Positions 49,190 to 61,555 are shown, counted from the first letter of the stretch. The stretch is 64,000 nt of DNA from Microstegium vimineum (GCA_022036555.1 CM039122.1:53704693-53768692); one strand, 5' to 3'. The notes: a model not told the origin generated them from the sequence alone. Program-made: numbers and translations.

Positions 49190-51019
49190 TACCCAGGGTT
49201 CCAAAAGGCGGCACTAAGCGGAGGCAGGAGTGGAGAGGGAGGTCCGTACGCAGGGTCGCCGGCCGGTGTGCAGAGGACGGAGGCGAGGGCGGGAGGGGGA
49301 GCCGCTGACGCCGCCGCCGAACCTGGGACTGCCCCGCTGTCGCTGAGACCGAGCCTGAGCGCCGCCTCCGTCGCCTGCCTGCCGAGCGCGAGTGGGGGAG
49401 GGAGCACAGATGAAGAGCCGGCGCTGCGAGAAGACGAAGAAACGGCGGCGGATGCGGCGGATGCCTCCTTCGCCGCAGTACAGTTAGGTTTAGGATAAAC
49501 AAACGTATGGGTGTGGCGAAACGTGGTTTTGGGCGGCGAAAGTTAGGTTTGGGCTAAATTAATGGCCTTTTAGATGGGCCACAAAATAAAAGCCTATACA
49601 ATTATTTGTTTCTTTTCATTTTTTTTAGGTAAAGACTTTGTTTCATGCGTGCGTAATTTGGTCCAACCGCACGCACAGGCGACTTCTCGAGCACACCGCT
49701 CTGCCAGCCCACGATGGGCCCCACTATTTTTCCCCTCTTCCTCTTCCAACGACAGACGCAAAATGCACCAGGCTCCTCGCCATGCCCATGGCCACTCCTT
49801 GCCGTGGCTGCTCCTCAACGTGCCGCCCATTCCTTGCCGCGCCGCCCGCTCTCTGGCACACCGGCTGCTCCGCGCGGCCGCCCGCTCCCAGCCACAGCCC
49901 TGCCCGCTCCCAGCCGCGCAGCCTGCTATATAGCGCGCCTGCTGCTCCGCGCCGCGCCGCCGGCTCCGGTGCCGCATCCGCTCCTCGCCGTGGCGGCCGC
50001 TCCCAGAAGAGGTCCCACCTGGCCGCGCCGGTCGCGCCCTGCCACGGGCCCGCTCGCCGGTCGTACGAGGAGGTCCATGGAGAAGGAAATGGTTGCCGGC
50101 GTTGAGGAAGAAGAGGAGCGGGTCCGGGCCGGCCGTCGCCGTGCGAGTACTTGAGCTCTGGATCCGGGATCCGGCCACCACCGTGCGGGTGAGTTCCTGC
50201 GCCATCCTCACCGCAGCGAGCACGTCAGAGAGGCGAGGCATGGCGTCATTGGCGGCATCGGCAGTCGCCACCACCGCAGTGGAGGTGATGCACCTCACGC
50301 AACGCGATGCAACAGGGATGGACGAGCAACTCATAGGCCCGCCGGGGTTCAGTTTTTTTTTTGGTGATTATGTGAGGGGGAGTGGTGGTGGTGGTTGATT
50401 GTCTTGTGTTTTTGCTTTCAGGAACTCGCTGGATTGAGCAGTGTTGCAGCCCTTGCAGAGGTAAGGGCATTGGTGGTCTCCAACTGAATTTGCAATGGTT
50501 TCTTAGGTTCTTCTGTTGTTTAATGTCCTTAGTCTCATTAAAGCAGATCAGATGATTTAGCTAAGCAATAAAAATGTCCATGGCCATGTACCATCGTTGA
50601 TGGCTGTGATCCTCATTCCTCGTGAGGTTTAGTTCAGAATTCAGGCTTCTGTAGGTTTAGCAAATTGCATCATATCCATTCTATCACTTGGTGGGTAATA
50701 AAACCAGGGGTTGTGGTCAGGGTGGGGATGTAGGTTGTAAATAAACACAGATACTATACTTGCTTTTTAAGAATACATAAATTGTCTATTTAGAAAGACA
50801 TTATTTCCTAATGAGTGACACTTAAGTTGCTTAAAAAAAATGCAATCCACTACAACTTGTTTGTATATAAGTTGCCTTGAGCTTCGTTAGTTGGCTGTCT
50901 ATAATTAACAATGCTTGTTAAAAACTTGAAATTGCCAAGCATTTTCAGATGATGTTTCCCTTTACCTTTATTGTACTATGCTACATCTTACAGTCTTGTA
51001 TGCTTTCAAATGGTTGCAG
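49190..51019. other. GC-rich composite region before the V-ATPase fragment
   Basis: Two GC-rich blocks (49200-49480 and 49640-50340) with AT-rich sequence between and after. Both carry long ORFs in several frames, typical of GC-rich first exons or leaders, but I recognise no protein in any frame. The abrupt composition changes suggest a patchwork of captured gene fragments. 50470-51019 is AT-rich and includes repeat copy 50690-50850. Confidence 0.45.
50690..50850. repeat. Direct repeat, copy 1 (V-ATPase fragment region)
   Basis: The block with TACTTGCTTTTTAAGAATAC, AGAAAGACATTATTTCCTAA and TGAGTGACACTTAAGTTGC matches 52010-52160 in the same orientation, with moderate divergence. Confidence 0.75.
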
Positions 51020-51803
51020 CGTGTACTGGATGCGCTATTCCCTTCAGTTCTGGGAGGCACTTGTGCTATTCGAGGAGCGTTTAGTTGTGGTAAAACTGTC
51101 AGTAGTTTGGCACTTTCCAAGGTGATTTCCCCTCACCCTTTACTACTGCCCCTTCCGTTGTACCTGGACATATTTTTTTCTCTTTTATTATTGTCTTGAG
51201 TGTCTCATCTGTAAACTTTGCCTAATGTTATCTGCAGTACTCCAATTCCGAAGCTATGGTTTATGTGGGCTGTGGTGAACAAGGAAATGAGATGGCTGAG
51301 GTTCTCATGGACTTCCCCCAGTTGACTATGACATTGCCTGATGGCCGTGAGGAGTCAGTCATGAAGAGAACAACACTGGTGGCTAACACATCAAACATGC
51401 CTGTCGCTGCTCGTGAAGCCTCCATCTATACAGGTAAAACTCTGTTGCCTTGATATTTACCTTTAGTCATGTAGCCACAGATATCAAGTCTGATACTCTT
51501 AGTGTTGTGGTAGGAAACATATCAAAATCAGAAATATTTCACAGCAACCTATTCATGTATTACCAAAATCGAAATTTAAATGGCTAGGACTAGCAGAGTC
51601 TCGATGATATGGGCGCCTCTGTCAGCTGTATCTCTGTTTGTCGTTGTTCAATGCGGAGTTTCTGTTAACAATCATATTGTACCTTTTTTCCCTCAGGAAT
51701 TACAATTGCTGAGTATTTCCGTGATATGGGTTACAACGTCAGTATGATGGCTGCTTGCACCTCCCGATGGGCTGAGGCATTGCGTGAGATCTCAGGGCGT
51801 TTG
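51020..51803 (+). pseudogene. VHA-A: V-type H+-ATPase catalytic subunit A, three-exon fragment
   Basis: Three exons keep GT-AG borders and phases: 51020-51121, 51238-51433 and 51697-51803. Together they give an uninterrupted 135-residue piece of subunit A, which hydrolyses ATP to pump protons into the vacuole. Exon 1 starts RVLDALFPSVLGGTCAI; exon 2 contains DFPQLTMTLPDGREESVMKR; exon 3 contains GITIAEYFRDMGYN. The P-loop reads GAFSCGKT where the family has GAFGCGKT, and the usual ADSTSRW reads AACTSRW. About 220 N-terminal and 270 C-terminal residues of the usual 620 are absent. Retained introns show a DNA-level copy, not a processed one. It is almost certainly a non-functional gene fragment, possibly transposon-captured. 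Confidence 0.85.
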
Positions 51804-52009
51804 GTACGTTACTCCCAATGGGCTGAGCCATTGCAGCAGTAGCTTTGCCTTTGTTTACATAAGAACAATTTATAAGAAGGTGACATGTTGCTGATAGATC
51901 ATTTTTCCCTTTTTTCCTATTATTATGCGGATCATTTTGAGTCACTAAACTAGTCTTTTTTTACATCATCACCTTGCCTCTGTTTGAAGTGTTCATTTTT
52001 GCAAATAAA

Positions 52010-52160
52010 CCGGGGGTGCGTGTGGGATTTGGGGCTCTCGTTCCAAATGAACACAACCACTATATTTGCTATTTCAAAATACATAGTTTGTCTATTCAGG
52101 AAGACATTGTTGCCTAATGAATGACACTAAATTGCATAAAAAAATATAATCCACTACAAA
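52010..52160. repeat. Direct repeat, copy 2
   Basis: The block with TATTTGCTATTTCAAAATAC and GGAAGACATTGTTGCCTAAT corresponds to 50690-50850. The pair brackets the V-ATPase exons. Confidence 0.75.
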
Positions 52161-52291
52161 ATTACCATATTTGTTTCATGTGAGTTTTTGATTTCTAAGC
52201 ATAGATGGATATACTGGTCCAGTCTGTGCTCTGAATTGGTATACTTGCTTTGTTTCACTTGCTTTGACCGTGACCAGCTTCTGCCTTGCAG

Positions 52292-52370
52292 TCCCTTATC
52301 TCATACCTTTGCAGTGGTGCCTCTGCCCCACGGTATGAGCACATCCCTGTTGTTGACCGCAAATTTCAGG
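52292..52370 (+). other. Orphan exon-like segment
   Basis: Between a CTTGCAG acceptor (an alternative is CTTTGCAG at about 52315) and a TTTCAG-GTGAGT donor lies an open segment ending APRYEHIPVVDRKFQ. It does not look like V-ATPase subunit A, and I do not recognise it. It could be an exon of a second captured gene. Confidence 0.35.
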
Positions 52371-52474
52371 TGAGTTTTAAACTGGACCTGTTTGTTGTTA
52401 TGCATGCATTGATTTTCTCAATTGCTTCAAATTTGACCTGCCTATATACCGGAACTACAACCATTAGGATGATA

Positions 52475-52680
52475 TTGTTTAAGTGTCATTGTTAGGCAAT
52501 CTAAGTGTCACTTGTTAGGTAACAATGTGCTTTTAAATAGGCAATTTAGCCTTTTATTGCAATTTAAGTGTGACTTTGTTAGGGCAACAATGTGATTTAT
52601 AAATAGTCAATTTAAGTGTAATTTGTTAGACAATTTAAATCACTTGTTAGGCAACAATGTATTTAGCCTTTTGTTTGTAA
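52475..52680. repeat. Inverted tandem copies of the flanking repeat
   Basis: At least two and a half units of AATTTAAGTGTCACTTGTTA / GGCAACAATGTG...AAATAGGCAATTTA. They are the reverse complement of the core of the repeats at 50760-50840 and 52075-52140. Confidence 0.8.
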
Positions 52681-52683
52681 ATC

Positions 52684-52779
52684 TGGAGGTAGCTCATTAA
52701 GATGATTCCTTGCATGTAAAGCAATTAAACGTGGAGGTAGCCCATTAAGATGATTCCTTGCATGTAAAGCAATTAAACA
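52684..52779. repeat. 48-bp tandem duplication
   Basis: TGGAGGTAGCTCATTAAGAT starts at 52684 and again at 52732; the two 48-bp copies differ at very few positions. Confidence 0.92.
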
Positions 52780-54740
52780 CTGCTACATCATGACATGTAG
52801 GCAACAAGCTTATGACACATGTTAGATGTAAGACATGCACAGAGAAGCAAGATACATGCCATATATAAAGAAGAATATGCAAGTGTGTGTTATTTTCTAG
52901 GGACTAGATGTATAGTGTTGTGCTTTTTAAAAAATTGCAGATGCAAAATGGTTGTTTTTGAACACAATGCTCTTTTTGTGAACATATACATTCAATCTAT
53001 AAGCATGTCTGGGGCTGTTTCGCCTTGTTTCAATAAAACAGTTGTCGTAACTGGGCCTGGGCAGCGCAAGCTACGTGGGCAAGAAATTTTCCTGCGGAAG
53101 CACCAAGGAGTCAACGTTAATTAGCTTCTTGCCAAAAAAGGCTTCTTTCCAATTAGCAACTTGCCAAAAAGAGGCTCCTTTCCTTAATTGGAGTGTGCGT
53201 GCGGGAGGCCACGGCCGTGCATTAGCTGCTCCCTTTTTTTTTAACCTCTTTTGATAAATCAGTACATAATATGTGTCATCTATATCTATATGTACACTAA
53301 CATATTTATCTGAAATTTCGTGAAACACATCAACCTTCATTACCTTTATTGATTCTCATGTAATTAAAAAAGATATATGATCTTAAACTTGGGACTAATG
53401 TCTATTAGGCTTCCTAACTCCTCTTATAGTTTTGTTAGGAATCCGACACATAGCTTCATAATTAGATATTTAGGTCGAGAAGTAAGAATAGGGACGAAAA
53501 ACATAAAGTTTAGTTCTTCTATACAAGATACAATCACACGACGACCTGAAGCATAATATACCAACCTGATTTCTAACATAAGGATAGTTAACTCACTATT
53601 CACCACCAACTCACACCACTACGACTTAGCTAGCACCATTACTCCACTTTGACCGATGTTGTTTGTTCTGTTGCAAACGCACAATAGTACTCCAAATTCT
53701 TCTCGCCTTCTCTTTCGGGGCATTGACATTAACCCTCTCCAAGCAGCACCAAGCAGCACTAGATGGGAATCGCCACCATAGATCATGAGTTTTCTTCCAC
53801 ATCGTCAAGGTTGGTGAGTGATCAAAGCACTGCACCTGAATTTATGATAGTGAAGAAGCCTCATTCTATACCACATGCGAAACCGGAAAACGAATGGATT
53901 GGATAATCATGGAAGGACCATGTAGAACTAAAGTGTGCACTGAATGAGGGATATGCTACTTCAACTAGGACGTATGGACCACAGGGTGAATGTTACATGT
54001 ATCAGGTAATTATGGATGATATGCCACAACGTCACCTCAAATTGGAAGATTGTTTGAAAACTCTTGGAGATACTCTAAGGTGATTCAACTGTGCAGCTAA
54101 TGCTTACCTTATAATGTCTTTCTTTCTTATCCTTATAAAGGTTTCATATTTATTCTATATTTTTAAAGTATATGTATTTAGAATACACTATGTTTATCAT
54201 ACAATCCCCTAAATATATAAAATAAATAGAAAATCTACATGCGATTGAGGTATTGAATTAGAGAAAAATAGTGAAGACAACATGTTTGAGACGCCTCACA
54301 TGCCTTATTTCTAAACTGATAAGAAAACAAGACATATGGGTTTCGTTTGGCATAAATTGTGTATTTTTCATTAGATATGTATCACAATACAAAATAATTA
54401 AATTATTTAAGACGTAAAATGAAGAAGCTCTTATTTAATTATTGAAATCGTTATGGACCTGCGTATATGTTTTTTTGTTCATATATAATACAAGAGTGCA
54501 ATATTTGTACCTTGGAAAACAAAAACTTACATCGCTCTTCCTTAGTATTTGGTTCAAAAATCATTCTTTAAATTCTCACATCAACACACATGAAAATAAT
54601 TTAGTTTAATGTATGGTTAATGCCTTGAATTATGTGTTAGGGTGTATTATATATTACAGGGTCTATTAGTGTGTTTAGGACCTAAATATATAGTTAAGAG
54701 ACTTGTGAGATAAATATTAGGGCTCATTTATAGCCCATAA
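52780..54740. other. AT-rich intergenic DNA
   Basis: No gene recognised. A short open segment near 53900-54070 (…RTYGPQGECYMYQVIMD…) has no start or known domain. Small internal repetitions occur near 53115-53180 (CTTGCCAAAAA units). Confidence 0.5.
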
Positions 54741-55025
54741 GAGCATCTCCAACAGATATGGTAAAATAAATAGCTAAATTATATAGTTTAGCTCTTTTGT
54801 AAAATATAGAAGTTCTAAAAAAAGAAGAGTTTTCCAATAGACTTCTATTTCTCATCACAAGATGGCAAACCAGGTTCGCTTGCTATTTATGCCCAACGAG
54901 ATTTTAGGAATAACATACTTACTATTATACAAAATCAAATAGAAGATCTGTTGGAGTTCAATTTTCTGTGAAAAAAGCTAAATATACAATATAGAACAAA
55001 GATAGCATATCTCTTAGAGATGCTC
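54741..55025. mobile_element. PIF/Harbinger-type MITE
   Basis: GAGCATCTCCAACAG at the left is the inverted form of CTCTTAGAGATGCTC at the right with a few mismatches. TAA flanks both ends (54738-54740 and 55026-55028). The 285-bp AT-rich interior is non-coding. Confidence 0.85.
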
Positions 55026-55028
55026 TAA

Positions 55029-57205
55029 ACGCTCTTTTCTAAATACTAGCCCCACTAGGAGAAATTATGAAAATCTACCCTCCCAAGTCCCTATAAAAAG
55101 AGAAGAGATCCTGTTGATCCAACATGTGAGGAGATAAACCCGAAAAAAGAAAACCACGAGTGATCCGTCATTAGTTCAAAGCCAGCAAGCCCTACCTATT
55201 GTCTTCTTGACCAATCAAGTCAAGCTTTAAAACTGCTTCTTCTCGACCAGGATACGAGCCGATGAACCTTCTATTACAAACAGAAAGTGAGAGAAAACCA
55301 AATTATCATACTAGAAGCGATTCAATTGTGAATTCACAACAAATAGTCTACGATCAATAATTCATCGAGACAATGCCAAATCAACAGTTTTGAGACCAAA
55401 GTGCACTAAAGTTGTGGAATGTGTTACATATGTTTGAGTAGAGTAATCTTTTTTATAGAGGAATTGTTACGTGGAATTTGTAATGTAATTAATGCTCTCT
55501 AACCAACTCAATTTCTAGTCATGTACCAATGATTTGCCTAGGTGTGGGTGACCTAGCTATTGATTCATTTTCATTCTCCTCTCCACCCTCATATTTCTTC
55601 GGTTTAAGACCAAATTCTAAATTCCCCTTGCATCACAAAATGCTGAAAAACTTAAAACCTTTAGTCAGTGGGTCATCGTTCGCTTAGCGCTTAACGCTTT
55701 TTGTGACCTTGTCTATACTTAGATATACATACATGTATTTTGCATTTTATTGGTTGTATTATCTTTGTTAATGTAGCCAATTGATGGACTCTAATGTTAG
55801 AATTGCTTGGATTATTCCTAAATTTAGTTTTGTTTAGAAAGGTGTTAATTGAATTATCTGAAGTTATGTTTATATCACATGTGTCCATGTCTCCTAAAAA
55901 TGTAGGTGTCTATCTATGAGGCACTAAAATGAGCTCTAGCTTCCTTCACTACCAGACACCCCTTTACTATCATCAAATATTATTAGTTTATATTAGTTTG
56001 CATATGAAGAACTCAAAACTCTCCCTCACTCACTTATGTTGACGTTCATAATTGATTCAATTTCTTAGTATCTATCTCTTTTGTTTAGGCCACCAATAGA
56101 ATTTCTTGGGCCACTCAACCACAAACATGAGTGCTAACCTGAACACGACAATGACGCAGACGCAAGGCTGTAGCTTGTAGGGAGCTGGGATATGCGGAGC
56201 CGTTCTACGCGAGCATGCGGGGAAGGGGAGTAGGTCACGGGGTCAAGCGTAAATCGGCTCATATCTATCTGATACCCGTAACTAAGCCTATACTTAGGTA
56301 GATTCCGTTCTACTAGGATGTGTATCTAGTATCCGACCCGTATCCGTATCTAAAACCTATTGAATAGGCAATACGGATCCCCTACAGGCTGGATTATCTG
56401 CGTATAGACTAAGTTTTTTTTATTATATCATAGGTGCCTCCCTATCGACGAAAATGTACAACTGAAAGCACATCGTCATTAAATTCTTAAAAAATCACTC
56501 CCATGCAACCGAACCTAAAAAGGCTAAGCTAAGCAATGCTTAGTCACATAGAAACCTCTTCATAAATAACTAAATTGGTATTCAAATAATACCCCCATGA
56601 ATTTTTCATCACGTGAAAGGTCATGAATTTTAAGGATATTTAAGTTTCTAAAAGGGGCCTTACGGTGCTACTGATGTTCTCTTGAATCCATTAGATTAAA
56701 CCACAACAGGTAACAATTTGGAACGGCGCAAAACAACTTGTCTACATTCACTGACAGTTTGATTTGGGATTTTTTAAAAAAAACTTGAGAAGAATAGGAT
56801 TTGGGATTCTTTTACAAGACTAGAGAAAAATTAGAGTGGTCCATATTCACTGATATTTTGATTAGAGATTTTTAATAAGACTTGCGAAAAATCAGGATTC
56901 ACACTAATACTCTCCCAGAAACTCTGAAGAAAATTTTCCATGAACATAGGTCTGGTTTGGTATGTGCAGAATAAAAACACGACATTCACACTAAGAATAA
57001 TCAAAGATTCTGGGGATGTACAAAGGGAATACAAGGTTATAATCTTCTAGATACCATACAGCTCGTCTTTGACACCAAAGGGATCATAAATTACAAGGTG
57101 GCCGCTTTTAACATCTGGACCAAGAAACCAGGATTCTGGGAAGTGCTGATTCACAAAGATAAACTCAAATTGCCGTGCATCAAGTGATACAAACACATAC
57201 AAAGA
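55029..57205. other. AT-rich DNA downstream of ARL8
   Basis: No gene recognised. A GC-richer block at 56150-56410 shows repeated GTATCC/GATACCC words without an ORF. The last 200 bases are the probable ARL8 3' untranslated region (minus strand). Confidence 0.5.
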
Positions 57206-59457
57206 CTACTTTGCTGTTCTAGAGTGCTTGATAAGCCAGTCGATGACGACGTCTATGTTCACAGAATCCTTACAGGAGATCATGTAGCAACAAACTTCAC
57301 GGTCCTTTATCAATTCCAGTCCACTAAAAACAGAAAAGGAAGAGAGCTTCAGCTGAAATATCATGCAGGAAGTAGAATGATGAGTAGGCAAATGAAGAAG
57401 ATTGAGCTCACAGTTGATCAACCAATGCCTGCTTTGAAAGCGCTTCTGACTTGTCAATTTTGTTGCCAAGGACAAGCAAAGGAATCCCAGCTAAAGACTG
57501 TTTCGTCAGTAGATCATGCAATTCACTTTTCGCTATTGGGACACTATCTCGGTCAGCAGCGTCCACAACATAACTGCAATTAATCACAACATTATCAAAT
57601 CATGATCCGCATCAAGAATATCTGGTTAACAACAGTCACACACACAGACACAAGATAACATAATAAATACAGGAACAAACATAATGGTTTAAATTTTATG
57701 TTTCAAGAGAGTGATGAAAATGAATATATGCATTAGATGATATTCTCTATGATGTACTTGAGTTCCTTTATTGTTTATTTGATAAAGCGTCACTCAACAG
57801 TCCCGCCCTCCTGCCTTCTCTCTGTATGTGTCAGTTTGTAACTTACAGTTATGATCCTTCAAGATGTACTGCATGTCTGCATACAGGGGTAAACAGAATG
57901 CAGAAGAAATATATCTATACTGCTCGTAAGGGAAGAAAACATGCTTAATCAGCGTATGAAAATGAATATAATGTTAGACAGTAATCTATAGTTTAATATC
58001 TCCTTGCTACATGGAATGTTGGGTCGATCTCCAAGGATTTGATTATCTTTAAGAAATGAATACCACCCATATAGTGCTCCAATTAGAGGTTATGAGTTGG
58101 ATGTTAATGTTATAATCGTATCTCACTAACAAAAAAACTAAATACTCCGTATCAAATATACAATATTAAGTATTTTAGAAGAGAAGGAATTACAGAATAG
58201 CAGAAACTCCACGGCAGTAGCGCTCCCACATAGTGCGGAATCTCCGCTGCCCACCAAGATCCCAAAGTTTAATTGTAACATTTCCCTTGGTGACTTTCCG
58301 CATATTGAAGCCTACCTGTTTGGCAGATGAACATTTTAGATCACTTAGATAACCAAGATTTGTTCAGGACATGATAAAGGAAGTGTTTGTATGTAAGTAC
58401 GGTTGGAATCATGTCCTCGCTGTAGCCACCTGTCTGCAAAGCACAGTAGCCATGAATTAAAATCAAAACACCACATTAAAACATGGGAATATATCTTAAG
58501 TTGAGTGAGTTGATGCATACAGCAACAGCATTGACTAGCGATGTCTTCCCAGCATTCTGCAACCCAACCAGGGAGAGTTCCATTTCTTGTTTAAAAAACA
58601 TGCTGAAATTGAAATATTACCGCCATGAGTTCCACTGCGACAAATCAATATTTTGCAATGCCTAAAAGCCAACAAATGTACACGCTGGTACGCCTACTAA
58701 TTTGATCTCATTCATCACAAGCAGAGCTAAGAGTAAACAGAGAAATAAAAATGGACTGCCACAGAGATATGTTTGAAAACTACAATTCACCAAACATGAG
58801 TAGGAGCAACCAATCATTCATACACGATCAAGCACTTCCTGAAGAGCAGGTACAGATCCTGACAATGGAAGTCTCCATCTACACTGCAGACTGTAGGCAC
58901 TCTTTTTGAAAATCGAATTCAAACTTCTTCTGGGCATCCCCTTTACGCTTGTGAAGCTCGATCGTGTATCTATTCATCTTCGGTCAACAATCGTGAGCAT
59001 ATGCAGAAGTGAACACGACAATTCTGAACTTGTACTCCAATCAATTATCTTGTACCCTTGTAATAACTATCCTGATAGAATGAAGATCTACCGAGGCTAG
59101 TATGCAGAAGCAACTGACGATTGCGTGCGTGTGCGTGTGTTAACTGTTACTAGCGTGGATCTAACTGCGCAGAGGACGCGACCCACTTGAATTCGCAATG
59201 AATCAAGCAGCATAACATCGCCCGCAAAGGAATACTGTCCAACCCAATCCCCAAGAGAACTCCTGGTCCCGCCCCAGTCGAGACACCCCAAAGCTGTTGA
59301 GCGAAACAAAAGGGGCGGGAAGGATTTCCACCAAATGAATGGATTGGAGCGAAAGGGGCCGAGGGCAGAGGACGGGAGAGGGAGAGAGGAAGGAAGAGAG
59401 ATAGTCCGGCAGCACGAACCTTCGGAGCCAGTTGAGGAGCGAGTCCCAGAGCCCCAT
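57206..59457 (-). CDS. ARL8: ARL8 small GTPase (ADP-ribosylation factor-like 8)
   Basis: Six exons on the minus strand: 59457-59420, 58602-58521, 58433-58401, 58315-58194, 57573-57412 and 57323-57206. All have GT-AG sites and join in frame to 184 residues, the family length. ARL8 proteins cycle between GDP and GTP on late endosomal/vacuolar membranes and steer vesicle transport; Arabidopsis ARL8 proteins also support tobamovirus multiplication with TOM1. The N-terminus MGLWDSLLNWLRSMFFKQEM is an amphipathic helix. The P-loop GLQNAGKTS is at 26-34, TVGFNMRKVTKGN follows as switch I/interswitch, WDLGGQ is at 69-74, NKID at 129-132 and SCK at 162-164. All GTP-binding motifs are intact. It is a single, well-preserved copy. 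Confidence 0.97.
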
Positions 59458-60172
59458 GCCGCTCTCTCCGGCGGCCGCGCGAAGGGCCGGACGGATCTCT
59501 CGAGGGGAGGGGAACCCGCTGCTGCTAGGGCGCGGCGCGGGGGAAGGGGACGAACTACGAAACGACACGGGACCGGGCCGATGTTGATGCTGTTGCTGTG
59601 GCCTGTGGGCGGGTGCGGCGCAGGGGTCCGGGAGACCGGGACTAGGGAGTACTACGGTGTCGCGGGCGGCGGCGCGGCTGGCTCTGGCTGGCTGTGGCGT
59701 GTGGTGTGGCGTAACCAGATGCTGCGATGCGATCCGATCCGTCGCGGGGAGGGAACATGGACACACAGATCGGTCCGTTTTGGACGTCATCGGGCGTGGA
59801 TTCCTGCGGTTTTCTTTTGGGCTCGGTTCTATCGATCCAGCGGTGGTGGGAAGTGGGAAGTGGGAAGTGGGAACGTGGCTCGGTCGACGTCTTCTCTTCC
59901 CATTTGTCGTGTGACGGCCTGGGCTATGTAGACATGTGATGAGGTGATGTTGAACCTGAACGTCTAACTCCAACTTAGTATATCAGCAAGCAATGTTCAC
60001 TAAGGGGTTTAAGGGCATCGTTGCCATTTATTCGAGATGTTTTGTAGCTAAATCAGTGGGTCGGGTTTCTTGTATATTGAGGGTCTGTTTGGTTATAGCC
60101 CCCTAAAGTTTAGCCACTAAATTTAGGTGATTTTAGTCCCTAAAGTGTCAAACAACCCCCTAAAGTGCCTCC
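59458..60172. other. ARL8 upstream region
   Basis: A GC-rich leader and promoter side of ARL8 (59458-59900), full of overlapping ORFs that are not real genes. The segment 60080-60172 (TCTGTTTGGTTATAGCCCCC...CAAACAACCCCC) looks like a MITE fragment cut by the adjacent LTR. Confidence 0.5.
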
Positions 60173-61226
60173 TGTTGGGACAAGCGGTCCCTGACAGGAT
60201 GAGAAGGAGTGGGAGAGGGGCAAGCTCGCTGCAGCTTGCCTCCCGAAGGTCGAAGCCTCCGCATCGCCGAGGGGCGTTCGACTAGCGGAGGCTGCTCGTT
60301 GTAGAAGTTGTTTGTTGTCGATTGACTAAGGGTCGAAGGCCTCCGCTCTGGCGGGGAGCCTTCAACGTGCGTAGGTTGTCCGCTGTCGAATGACTAAGGG
60401 TCGAAGGTCTCCGCTCTGGCAGGGAGCCTTCGACGTGCGGAGGCACAAACACGAGAATGAGGTTCACACAGATATCGAGGCAATAAGTTAGGGTTTCATA
60501 TTGCTCGTGCTCCTCTCTTTATTCGGGGTGGCGCGCTCCCCCTTTTATAGCCGCGTGGTTACATCACTTGATGAGTACAAGAATACCCCTAGGGTTACCT
60601 GGGCATATCCCGGTATATTCCTACACACTGCGTTCATACATCGGGGCACTCGAGTCCTTTTCTCCTCGCTACCGCCTTAGTCGATGGGCCGCTGTCGAGC
60701 TTGGGCTCTCGGCCCATCGCCTGCTAAGCCAGAGGTCTATGACTTATCTCCCTTGGGCATCGACCTTAGACTCTTTATTGTAGCCTCCTCTGGGATCAGG
60801 CCTCCGTCATTTCGTTCCGAGCCTTTGACTCATCCTCATGGCTTCGGGCCTCCGCCTTCTTCTTTGGAGCCTCCGCTCCGGCGGGGGCCTTCGACTGACT
60901 GTCATTTCCGACTTGAACCTCCGACTAAAGTCGGGCCTTCGACACTTCATCGTTCCAGAGCCTCTGACTAGAACCTCCGACTAAAGTCGGGCCTTCGACA
61001 CTTCATTGTTCCAGAGCCTCCGACTAAAGTCGGGCCTTCGACACTTCATTGTGGCTGAGTCTCCGCCTTTTCATCGGAGCCTCTGACTGACCTTCTTCAC
61101 TATGCCTTTTTATTAGCGTCTCCGACTAGCGCTGAGCCTCTGACCCATCTTCACACTACCACACTGAGTTATGTTGGGCCTCTTCAAGGGGGAGTTAGCC
61201 TATATTCTATATAGGATCCCCCAACA
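60173..61226 (-). repeat. 3' LTR of a minus-strand Ty3 element
   Basis: The 1054-bp block has inverted ends TGTTGGGAC (60173) and ATCCCCCAACA (61226). Orientation is shown by a minus-strand TATA box (CTATAAAAGG, complement of 60541-60550) followed by AATAAA (complement of 60518-60523). A GAGGGGCTAC purine-rich tract (complement of 61227-61236) abuts the end at 61226. It contains three nearly identical GACTAAAGTCGGGCCTTCGA units (60920-61060) and a two-copy GGGTCGAAGG..CTCCGCTCTGG repeat (60328-60440). The 5' LTR would lie right of the window. Confidence 0.8.
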
Positions 61227-61555
61227 GTAGCCCCTCAGCTACTAGGTTATGGACAACAATACATTACCTAGTAGATGTCATCGTACAAGAAGAGGCACAA
61301 TACAACTTTAACCTTGGTTGCGAGGATCGTCCTTCGCAACCTCTACGTGCGTGCCTCGTTAAAAACTCCATCCCAAAAACCCTGTGGGAAAAAGGGCATG
61401 AAGAAAAGAGCACACGCACGGTTCAAACCTATACATGTTATAAGTTCCGAGGCTTTTAGCCCTAAGTGCCTTGATCGATCTTCTCGATTTCTTTATCTTT
61501 GGTCTTTGGCTCCCTCTGCTACTTCTTTAACACGGTTCATCGACTTTTCTTAGTG

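Noticed and set aside
49594..50334. 246-codon minus-strand ORF
   Set aside because: Arg/Gly/Ser-rich product of a GC-rich block open in several frames; no recognisable domain. Kept only as part of the composite region.
53850..54080. Open segment with ECYMYQVIMDDMPQRHLK
   Set aside because: No start, no splice support and no family I recognise; stops on both sides.
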